From the NCBI GenBank assembly GCA_943787175.1, contig CALSLK010000037.1, positions 42,413-106,412 on the forward strand: 64,000 nucleotides of DNA, written 5' to 3'. The notes under the pieces are model-generated. The model had not been told where the DNA came from and did no database searches. It was given only the letters and a program-made list of their open reading frames with translations. The stretch is from an uncultured Alphaproteobacteria bacterium (GTDB lineage: Bacteria; Pseudomonadota; Alphaproteobacteria; SP197). Position 1 is the stretch's first letter. Each line of letters opens with the position of its first letter. The position numbers and the translations under genes were made by a program. Positions 33,932-41,709 of the stretch are shown here, one piece after another.

Positions 33932-34816
33932 TCAGTCCTGTTCGCGACGCGAGGCTCCCGGCCAGAAAGCCTGAAGCAGAACCGCGCAGAGAATGACCGT
34001 TCCCCCGATGAGGGTGACAGTTGTGGGAACCTCGGAAAGGAAGAGGAAAACCCAGAGTGGGGAGAGCGCTGATTCCAGCAGTGAAAGCACGGTGAGTTCG
34101 CCAGCAGGAATATGGCGTGCGCACAGGGTGAAAAGCCCGTTGCACAGAGCGCTGATGAAAATGCCCTGGAGTGCGCAGAGGGCAAGGTCGTGCAAGCTGA
34201 TGGCAAAGCTGTCCATCATGAGAAAGGCGGTAGAGGCAGCAACCGCACCGGCCATGGCGACGGTAGGCACCATGTCGACCCCTTTGCCGAACCGGACCGC
34301 AACGACATAGACCGATGAGAGCAGGGCACAGGAGAGTGCCAGCAGGTTGCCGTGCAGACTGCCCAGGGCGAAGCCTTCACCGACCATGACCAGCACACCG
34401 CACATGGCAATGAGCGTGGCGATGATGGTGCGCAAGGCCATGGTCTCACGCAGAATGATCCATGCCATGGCGCCGGCGAAAAATGGTGTAGCTGCGATCA
34501 TGAAGCTGATGTTGGCGATGGTCGTGTGTTCCATGGCCGAGATGAAGGCGACACTGGCCAGGCCCAGCCCAAAGGCACCGGCGATGCCAGCCTTGCCCGT
34601 GGAAACGAAGGCGCGGACGGCAAAGAAGCGATGGCGCCAGACCACAAAGCCGATCACCGCGAAGGTCAGGCAGAGGCCGCGATAGAAGATGATCTGGGGT
34701 GCTGTGGCCGCTTCGATGTTGCGGAAGATGAGTCCGCTGGTGCTCCAGCCCATGGCCAGCATCAGGGCCAGAATGACCCAGGGCAGTCGCGAGTCTGATT
34801 GAAACCAGCGCAGCAT
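33932..34816 (-). CDS. EamA/DMT family transporter
   Basis: A 294-residue membrane protein with ten predicted helices arranged as two EamA repeats, for example GWSTSGLIFRNIEAATAPQI in the first and ELTVLSLLESALSPLWVFLF in the second. The family exports amino acids, metabolites or drugs. It is transcribed with the hydroxyacid dehydrogenase side of the region, about 85 bases upstream of it. A second EamA protein is at 52858-53745 and has the same DMVPTV sequence at the start of the second repeat. Confidence 0.92.
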   Translation of the reverse strand: MLRWFQSDSRLPWVILALMLAMGWSTSGLIFRNIEAATAPQIIFYRGLCLTFAVIGFVVWRHRFFAVRAFVSTGKAGIAGAFGLGLASVAFISAMEHTTIANISFMIAATPFFAGAMAWIILRETMALRTIIATLIAMCGVLVMVGEGFALGSLHGNLLALSCALLSSVYVVAVRFGKGVDMVPTVAMAGAVAASTAFLMMDSFAISLHDLALCALQGIFISALCNGLFTLCARHIPAGELTVLSLLESALSPLWVFLFLSEVPTTVTLIGGTVILCAVLLQAFWPGASRREQD

Positions 34817-34934
34817 GAAAAGAGCACTCCGTCAGCGCGGGATCGCCCCGGAATTGAGGATCGCCGAACCATCCAGCCATTCCACGAAATGGCGTGTCAG
34901 CTTGATCGGATTTTGGGCTCTGCGTCCAGTGGGA

Positions 34935-35273
34935 TCAGCGTTCGACTTCGACCTTGGCGATCAATCCGGCGTCATTGACATAGACCCGTTCGATGCCGCG
35001 ATGGCTCTGGCCGCCAAGGGTGATGGTGAAATCGAACTCGACCCCGCCGTCCTCGACATGGCGCCAATTTCTGGGATCCCAGTGCACGTCGGGATAATCA
35101 CCGAAAAAGGTCCGGTTCATGGCCAGGATCTTTTCGGCCCCGTCATGGGCGCCCACGCCGCTGGAGCGGTAGGCGACATCGGGGGCGAGCATGGTGGCGA
35201 TACGGTCGACATCATGGGCGTTGGAGGCATCGACATAGGCTTTGGCGATGGTCATGCGCTGGTCGTTATCCAT
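34935..35273 (-). CDS. NTF2/SnoaL-like domain protein
   Basis: A 112-residue cone-shaped-fold protein: AKAYVDASNAHDVDRIATML, APDVAYRSSGVGAHDG, FFGDYPDVHWDPRNW and the closing strand IERVYVNDAGLIAKVEVE. This is the polyketide-cyclase/SnoaL pattern. The ATG shares a base with the stop of the upstream aminotransferase (TGATG), so the two are coupled. It is unrelated in detail to the NTF2-like protein at 980-1420. The function is unknown; many such proteins bind small hydrophobic ligands. Confidence 0.85.
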   Translation of the reverse strand: MDNDQRMTIAKAYVDASNAHDVDRIATMLAPDVAYRSSGVGAHDGAEKILAMNRTFFGDYPDVHWDPRNWRHVEDGGVEFDFTITLGGQSHRGIERVYVNDAGLIAKVEVER

Positions 35274-36478
35274 CAGACTGCCTCTGATTTCTGCTGTGAC
35301 AGGGCGGCGGCCAGACTTTGTGTTGCAGCGCCAAGTCCGCCGGCACCGTGGGCGATACCCAGGGCAGCAAGGCCGGTCTCGATAACACCCAGCGTACCCA
35401 GTACCATGGGAGCGTTGGTGTGGCCCATATGTGCGATGCGGAACCCCTTGCCTGAAATGTCAGGCCCGATGGCGATGCCGACGATGACGCCGCATTCATC
35501 CTTGCAGAACGCCAGAAGCGGTGCGGCGTCGATACCATTCATGCGCACGGTGGTGAGCGAATTGGCGCGTTCTGCGTTTTCGGTGATGTTCATTTCCAGC
35601 GCCCCGTCCTGGGCCCAGCACGCGACGGCCGCGCGGGTGGCGTCGGCAAGCAGGGTGTGGCGGCGGGTGACGTTTTCCAGACCCTCGTCGAGGATCATGT
35701 CGAGCGACTTGCGCAGGCCGAAAAGCAGATGTTCGGGCGCGGTGCCGCAGTGTTTCATGTAGTGCTCGGGCCCGTCACGTTCGGTCCAGTCCCAATAGCG
35801 CGTGACCATATCGGCTGCTTTGTGGCGCTCGAGGGCACGTTCGTTGGCGGCCACAAAGCTGAGGCCCGGCGGCACCATGAGGCCTTTCTGTGAACCGGCC
35901 ACGGTGACATCGACGCGCCAGGCGTCCATCTCGAAGGTCATGCAGCCCAGGGACGCGATGGTATCGACCATCAACAGGGCGTCATGACCGGCATCGTCCA
36001 TCGCCTTGCGCAGGGCAGGGATGTCGTTGACGACACCGGAGGCAGTATCGACCTGCACGGTCAGAACTGCCTTGATCGCTCCGTCACCATCGCGGGCCAG
36101 GCGTTCGCGCAGAGCGTCTGGGTCAACCGCGCGACGTGAACGTTCGGGCAGGATCTCGACGTCCAGCCCCAGCTTGGTCGCCATGTCGCCCCATACGATT
36201 GCAAAAAGGCCGCAAGCCAGCACCAGAACCTTGTCGCCGCGCGACAGGCTGTTGGTCAATGCGGCTTCCCAGGCGCCGTGGCCGTTGGCGGCATAAATGT
36301 AAGTGTTTCCGTCGGTGCGGAAGATCTTCTTGAGATCTTCAAGGCAGCTCATGGTTGTATCGACCATCTCGCCGGAATAGATATCGATGGCCGGGCGGTG
36401 CATGGCGGCCAGAACGGCGTCTGGCACATTGGTGGGGCCGGGGATGCTGAGAAACTCGCGGCCGTGGCGAACCGTCAT
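35273..36478 (-). CDS. PLP-dependent alanine/serine-glyoxylate aminotransferase family protein
   Basis: A 401-residue class V aminotransferase. The start is ATG 36478 (MTVRHGREFLSIPGPTNVPD), the standard N-terminus of the group. The PLP lysine is in VTVAGSQKGLMVPPGLSFV, the cofactor loop is ANGHGAWEAALTNSLSRGD, and the C-terminus includes FRIAHMGHTNAPMVLGTLG. It would transfer an amino group between serine or alanine and glyoxylate, linking to one-carbon metabolism downstream of demethylation pathways. It is translationally coupled to the SnoaL-like gene. Confidence 0.92.
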   Translation of the reverse strand: MTVRHGREFLSIPGPTNVPDAVLAAMHRPAIDIYSGEMVDTTMSCLEDLKKIFRTDGNTYIYAANGHGAWEAALTNSLSRGDKVLVLACGLFAIVWGDMATKLGLDVEILPERSRRAVDPDALRERLARDGDGAIKAVLTVQVDTASGVVNDIPALRKAMDDAGHDALLMVDTIASLGCMTFEMDAWRVDVTVAGSQKGLMVPPGLSFVAANERALERHKAADMVTRYWDWTERDGPEHYMKHCGTAPEHLLFGLRKSLDMILDEGLENVTRRHTLLADATRAAVACWAQDGALEMNITENAERANSLTTVRMNGIDAAPLLAFCKDECGVIVGIAIGPDISGKGFRIAHMGHTNAPMVLGTLGVIETGLAALGIAHGAGGLGAATQSLAAALSQQKSEAV

Positions 36479-36680
36479 CTGTAACAATTCCCTTACAATT
36501 TTAACGTGGCACGGATCGTGCTTTTTCAATTCAAAACCTGCAGGCAGCGATGACATGCCTGTGCTTTGCCAACCAACAGTGTATCATTCCCGGGCGCATG
36601 GCCATGGCCTGTTTGGGGACGGAACACGACAACCATCGCGATACCTGGACTGATCTGGGGATTGTTGGGAATCTTCTGAC

Positions 36681-38467
36681 GTGAAGCTCGGACTACGCAC
36701 ACTTCTGATGGTCATATTCATGATCGTGGCTGCTGTACCCGTGCTGGTGCTGGGCTCATGGATTCAGACCACCGCATTTCAGCGCGAGATGGATGAGGTT
36801 TCCGAACGCCATCTGCTGATTGCCCGCAACGTGACCCTGGCGTTGGAGCGTTACGCCGATGACGCCGGTGCCGTGCTCGAGATGTTCGCTGGCATGAGCA
36901 AGTCGGAAATGCCGATCGACTGGTTGACGGCTCTTGGACGCGAACTGGGGTTTGTCTATTTCTGCACGCTCGACATCACCGGGCCTGTCACAAACCACGT
37001 CATCATGGATGAGACGCGGACCGCGGATCTGACGCCCGGACAGTATGAACTGTTGTGGTCCCTGGCGGTCGATCAGGACATTCACTTTTCCGGTGTCATG
37101 GCCGACGGTGACGGCATTCCAACGATCTATATCGTCCAGCGGATCGATGACACGCGCCTGGTCATGGGGGCGCTTTCGACCGACTACATAATCGAGCAGC
37201 AGCAGAGCATTGCCTTTGGCGAAGGTGGCCATGCAGCGATTGTCGATCAGTACGGTCGTGTCATTGCCCATCCCAACCCGGAATGGGGGCGTGTATCCAA
37301 AGATATCTCTGCTGTTTCGGCCGTGCAGGCCATGATGAATCGTGAGACCGGGGTGACGACGTTCTTCTCGCCTGCGGCACAAAAGGACATGGTGTCGGGC
37401 TACAGCTATGTTCCCTTCACCGGTTGGGGTGTCATGATTCCCCAACCTCTTGAGGAGCTTCAGGCAGCGGCTGCCCATGTTCGCATATTCGCGATTGGGA
37501 TGGCCGCGATGGGCCTGTTGATCGCAGCCGCCATCAGCTGGCTTCTGGCCGGACTCGTGACGCGGCCTATCAGCCGGGTCGAGGCCACGGCCATGAAGCT
37601 GACGCAGGGAAATCTGGCCGCTCGCGTCACGTTGTCGGGCCATGAGCCCAAGGAGCTTTCATCTCTGGGGCTCTACTTCAACCGCATGGCCGAGCAGATC
37701 GAAACGGACCGTGAGGTTCTTGCCGCAGCGTTGAACGAAGCGCGTGCCGCCGACCGGGCCAAGAGTGAGTTCCTGGCCAATGTGAGTCACGAATTGCGCA
37801 CGCCGCTGAATGCCATCATCGGATTCTCCGAACTGATGAAGACCGAGCCCTATGGCAGCATCGGCGACGAGCGTTATGCCGGTTACGTCGATGATATCCA
37901 GCATTCAGGCCATCACCTGCGCGACGTCATTAACGATATCCTCGATCTCAGTACGGCGCAGGCTGAAGATGCGCTGCTGACGCTCAAACCTGTCGATGTG
38001 GCATCGGTCATTGAATCGGCCGTGCAGATGGTGGGGCAGCAGGCCAAGAACGACCGTATTGCGCTCTCGAGCGTGATCGCCCTGGACTCCGGCGTGATCG
38101 CATCCAACGAGCGTCGATTGCGTCAGATCCTGCTCAACCTGCTTTCGAACGCGATCAAGTTCACACCTCCGGAAGGTGACGTCGAAATCCGCTCGCAACG
38201 CGATGAGCAAGCCGGAGCCATTGTCATAACCGTGCGTGATTCCGGTATCGGCATCGAGCCGGACGACCTCGCCGTGGCGATTGGCGCCCTTCGGCCAGGT
38301 CGATTCCACCCTCAGCCGGCGCTTTGAAGGGCACCGGATCTGGGCCTGCCGCTGGCGCGCGCCTTCGCCGTCAAGCTGGGCGGTTCACTCTCGACATCAC
38401 GAGCACGCCGGGTGCCGGGACCACTGTCACGGTCACCTTCCCGCTGAACCCGTCGCAGGCAGGCTGA
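36681..38467 (+). pseudogene. Sensor histidine kinase (dCache-HAMP-HisKA-HATPase) with frameshifts near the 3' end
   Basis: Intact for about 540 residues. A TM helix near residues 8-28 and another near 270-290 flank a periplasmic cache sensor domain. HAMP follows, then the H box FLANVSHELRTPLNAIIGFS, N box RQILLNLLSNAIKF and G1 box DSGIGIEP. The F box (FGQVDSTLSRRFEG), G2 box (LGLPLARAFAVKLGG) and the end (TSTPGAGTTVTVTFPLN) lie in other frames, with breaks near 38292, 38330, 38345 and 38392. The repaired protein ends at 38467. No response regulator is adjacent. The kinase precedes two secreted repeat proteins. Confidence 0.88.
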
Positions 38468-38588
38468 ACGGGGCGGGCAGAACCGCACCTTCCAGAATTT
38501 GTGTCGAAAAATGCCGATCCTGCATAGGGATCGATGTGCTGGCGCGTGATGTTGTCAGGAATATGGCAACACGGGGAGATCGAGCGCC

Positions 38589-39046
38589 ATGACAACAAGC
38601 AAGTTTCTGATGTGCGCGGTAGCGCTGACCACCATGCTGGGTTTGCAGGCCTGTAATGCGACGACCGGGGGCGGCAACCAGATCAATTTCGGCAACGACA
38701 CCAGCCAGTGGGCCTTTGACGGTGAATGCGATGATCCGCGTTTCGCCGGCCCCGGCACGGCAGATGCCCTGTTGCAGGAAGACGCCTATCGCGATGCCAG
38801 CGATTGCCGCAACCAGTTCTATGCCGGTTCGGTCTGGCTCGCTTCGGGTACCAACACCAACAACAACTATGGTTCGTCGATCAACTTCGGTGATGACCAG
38901 AGCCAGTGGGCCTATGACGGCGAATGCGACGATCCGCGTTTTATGGCGCGGGCATGACCACAACACCGCTGCTGGACGAAGACCGTTTTCACGACGCGTC
39001 TGATTGCCGCCGCCAGTATGAGGCCGGCCGCATCGCGTTGCGTTGA
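38589..39046 (+). pseudogene. Secreted two-module protein (WAxDGECDDPRF repeat) with a frameshift
   Basis: A small exported protein starting with a signal peptide that ends in a lipobox-like LGLQAC (MTTSKFLMCAVALTTMLGLQ then AC). It has two copies of a module reading about INFGDD-SQWA-DGECDDPRF, then an ED..DASDC helix and a YAG...L end. The second copy is broken by a one-base shift near 38941 and continues (YGAGMTTTPLLDEDRFHDAS, DC) to a stop at 39046. Each module has two cysteines, one in GECDD and one in DASDC, which suggests a disulfide. No known family was recognised. The next gene has four more copies. Confidence 0.7.
38685..39043 (+). repeat. Two protein-coding modules of the GECDDPRF type
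   Basis: Copy A spans roughly 38685-38845 and copy B roughly 38878-39043. Each encodes about 50 residues with the order DFG-DD, W, DGECDDPRF, G-G-M or equivalent, ED, DASDC, aromatic-AG. The copies differ in many third positions, so they are old duplications kept at the protein level. Confidence 0.75.
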
Positions 39047-39093
39047 ACTTGAGCAAGGGGCACCGGCAGCTGCCGGCCAAAGGGAGAACTTCA

Positions 39094-40239
39094 ATGAACA
39101 AGCAACATCTTCTGGGCACGGTAATGGGTGCCTGTCTTCTGATCAGTGGCCCGGCCTTGGCTGAGTTCAGCCAGGCCAGCGCACCAGCCGAACAGGATTT
39201 CTCGGTCGGACTGGTTGAGGACAATGGATCGGTTCGGGACTCAACACGCCGCCGTGTCGATGTCGACCCGGCCAAGGAGATAGACACCGGAAAAGCTCCA
39301 GAGCTGGCCATGGAAACGACCATCGACTTTGGCGATGACCTGAGCGAGTGGGCCAGGGACGGCGAATGTGATGACCCCCGGTTTGTCGGGGCGGGCATGA
39401 CCGTGACGCCGCTGCTCGACGAAGACCGCCTCCATGATGCCAGCGACTGCCTGGAAGCGTTCCAGGCCGGAGATATTGCTCTTGCCGACGGCAATCCGCT
39501 GCGGGTTTTGGGTGTCGACTTTGGTGATAACTCCAGTCCCTGGGCCTATGACGGTGAATGCGATGATCCCCGTTTTCAGGGTGCGGGCATGGTGCACGCC
39601 ACGCCTGTCGACTCCGATCTTTACCGTGATGCTGCCGATTGCAGCTCGCTCTATGTCGACGGGTTTGTCGCGCTGATCGATAACTGGAACCAACCTGCCT
39701 ACGAGGTCGCGCCGGAACCTGTCGCAGTGGTCGATCTGGACGGCATCGACTTTGGCGATGATCTGAGCCAGTGGGCCCGCGACGGTGAATGCGATGATCC
39801 CCGTTTTGACGGTATCGGTATGACCCCGACCATCCTTCTGGAAGAAGACGCCTATCATGATGCAAGCGACTGCAGTGAACAGTACGCAATGGGACGCATC
39901 GTTCTGGCGGTGACCGCCGACCAGAACTTCGATCCCTACGCCAATGCCTATGACAACGAGATCACGGCCACCACCAGCGGGTACGGTGCCACCAGCTCTG
40001 GCGGAGCCGTGACCGACTATGGAAATGGCAACAGCGACATCTCCGAGGAGACCAACACCGTGGTCGCCAGCATTGACTTTGGCGATGACCGTAGTCAGTG
40101 GTCCTTTGATTACGAATGCGACGATCCGCGTTTCTCCGGGCCGGGCATGACGTCAACTGCACTGATGAATCAGGACATGTTTCACGACGCTACAGATTGC
40201 CATCGTGCCTACATCGCCGGTGATATCTGGCTGCGCTGA
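39094..40239 (+). CDS. Secreted four-module protein (WAxDGECDDPRF repeat)
   Basis: A 381-residue exported protein. ATG 39094 is preceded by GGAGAA and gives a standard signal peptide (GTVMGACLLISGPALAEF). Four modules follow, near 39316-39480, 39511-39675, 39742-39905 and 40069-40236. Each has DFGDD, a tryptophan, GECDDPRF, a G.GM turn, D..(H/R)DA.DC and an aromatic-G end. Two cysteines per module and the many aspartates suggest a disulfide-held, possibly calcium-binding unit. Linkers between modules are low-complexity. No domain name was recognised. A terminator follows, so the transcript ends here. Confidence 0.82.
   Translation: MNKQHLLGTVMGACLLISGPALAEFSQASAPAEQDFSVGLVEDNGSVRDSTRRRVDVDPAKEIDTGKAPELAMETTIDFGDDLSEWARDGECDDPRFVGAGMTVTPLLDEDRLHDASDCLEAFQAGDIALADGNPLRVLGVDFGDNSSPWAYDGECDDPRFQGAGMVHATPVDSDLYRDAADCSSLYVDGFVALIDNWNQPAYEVAPEPVAVVDLDGIDFGDDLSQWARDGECDDPRFDGIGMTPTILLEEDAYHDASDCSEQYAMGRIVLAVTADQNFDPYANAYDNEITATTSGYGATSSGGAVTDYGNGNSDISEETNTVVASIDFGDDRSQWSFDYECDDPRFSGPGMTSTALMNQDMFHDATDCHRAYIAGDIWLR
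39316..40236 (+). repeat. Four protein-coding modules of the GECDDPRF type
   Basis: The fourth module varies most, with DYECDDPRF instead of DGECDDPRF; the second has DNSSPW instead of DDLSQW. The conserved core across all six copies in the two genes is W, ECDDPRF, GM or its equivalent, and D(A)xDC. Spacing between the two cysteines is nearly constant. Confidence 0.75.
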
Positions 40240-40268
40240 TCAGACCTCCAACTTCCTCCCTGAACTTG

Positions 40269-40303
40269 TCGGCGGCTCCCAAAACGGGGCCGCCGATTTT
40301 CTT
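40269..40303 (+). terminator. Rho-independent terminator after the repeat-protein gene
   Basis: Arms TCGGCGGC (40269-40276) and GCCGCCGA (40289-40296) pair perfectly and are followed by TTTTCTTT. The hairpin begins 30 bases after the stop of the four-module protein. Confidence 0.8.
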
Positions 40304-40393
40304 TGTGGCAGGTCGTGACTCCGACGCGTTTCGGGATTAGAGCGGAACCCTTGCTCTTGAAGGGGCAGTACAGGAAATGAGGGAGACAGGGGC

Positions 40394-41698
40394 ATGGCCC
40401 AGACGTGTGATGCGATCATCATCGGTGCAGGTATTATTGGCGCCAGTGTTGCGCGCGAATTGAGTGCCAAGGGTTTCAAGACACTTTCCATCGATGCCTT
40501 GCCCGCAGCCAGTTACGGCTCCACCTCGAACTCCTGCGCCATCATCCGGCCTTACTATTCGACGGTGCACGGATCCGGTGTGGCCTATGAAAGCCATTTC
40601 TACTGGGCCGACTGGGAAAACTTCTGCGGCGTCGAGGATGAACTCGGCATGGCCCGCTACAACAACTGCGGCTGCCTGGTCATGAAGACTGAGCACAATG
40701 ATTTTCTGGAAGGCATCCTCAAGGTCATGGACCAGATCGGTTGCCCCTATGAGGAACTCACACCAGAGCAGGTAAAGGAGCGTGTGCCGCCGATCTGCAC
40801 GGATTCCTTTGATCACCCCCGCCGCACTGACGATCCCGCCTTTGGCGAGCATCAGGGCCGCCCGGTGCGTGGTGCCGTGCTGTTCCCCAAAGGCGGTTAC
40901 ATCTCCGACCCGCAACTTGCCGGCCATAACGTGCAGCGTGCCGCCGAAGCCAAGGGCGCGACTTTCCGCTTCAACACCAAGGTGACGGCGATCCGTCGTG
41001 ATGGCGACCAGGTGGTCGGCGTCACTCTGCACAACGGCGAAGAGATTGATGCGCCCATCGTGGTCAATGTGGCTGGCCCGCATTCCTCAAAGATCAACAC
41101 GATGGCAGGGATCGACGGGACAACACGCATTACGACCCGCGCTTTGCGCCATGAGGTCGCTCATGTGCCTTCGCCCAAAGGGTATGATGTCGAGAAGGAC
41201 GGCTATGTGTTCTCCGACAGCGAGATCGGTGCCTATACCCGGCCCGAAACCGGTAACCACATTCTGATCGGCAGCGAAGACCCGGCCTGTGACGAAAAGG
41301 AATGGGTCGACCCCGACGAATACCTGACCGAGTTCACCCACATGTGGACGACCCTGGTGATGCGTCAGGCCCAGCGTTTCCCGGAACTGCAGATTCCCAA
41401 TTCGGCTCGTGGCGCTGTCGACCTTTATGACGTCACCGAGGACTGGGGTCCGGTCTATGACAAGTCTGATCTGAAGGGCTTCTATCTGGCGATCGGAACC
41501 AGCGGCAATCAGTTCAAGAACGCGCCCATTGCAGGCGAGATGATGGCTGACCTGATCGAGGCCTGCGAGAACGGGCGCGATCACGACAAGGACCCGGTCC
41601 ATTTCCGACTGAAGAACATCGATATCGATATCGACCTTGGCTTCTTCTCGCGTAATCGCGAGATCAACGAGAACTCCAGCTTCTCCGTGCTGGGTTAA
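40394..41698 (+). CDS. FAD-dependent oxidoreductase, DAO family (sarcosine oxidase beta-like)
   Basis: A 434-residue D-amino-acid-oxidase-fold flavoprotein. The FAD motif IIIGAGIIGASVARELSAKG is at the N-terminus, followed by SYGSTSNSCAIIRPYYS and a late GFYLAIGTSGNQFKNAPIAG. It precedes the GcvT-fused dehydrogenase by 11 bases and is probably co-transcribed with it. The likely substrate is an N-methylated amino acid such as sarcosine or a related betaine breakdown product. It lacks the cysteines and extra subunits of the heterotetrameric sarcosine oxidase. Confidence 0.9.
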   Translation: MAQTCDAIIIGAGIIGASVARELSAKGFKTLSIDALPAASYGSTSNSCAIIRPYYSTVHGSGVAYESHFYWADWENFCGVEDELGMARYNNCGCLVMKTEHNDFLEGILKVMDQIGCPYEELTPEQVKERVPPICTDSFDHPRRTDDPAFGEHQGRPVRGAVLFPKGGYISDPQLAGHNVQRAAEAKGATFRFNTKVTAIRRDGDQVVGVTLHNGEEIDAPIVVNVAGPHSSKINTMAGIDGTTRITTRALRHEVAHVPSPKGYDVEKDGYVFSDSEIGAYTRPETGNHILIGSEDPACDEKEWVDPDEYLTEFTHMWTTLVMRQAQRFPELQIPNSARGAVDLYDVTEDWGPVYDKSDLKGFYLAIGTSGNQFKNAPIAGEMMADLIEACENGRDHDKDPVHFRLKNIDIDIDLGFFSRNREINENSSFSVLG

Positions 41699-41709
41699 CC
41701 GCGGCGGAT

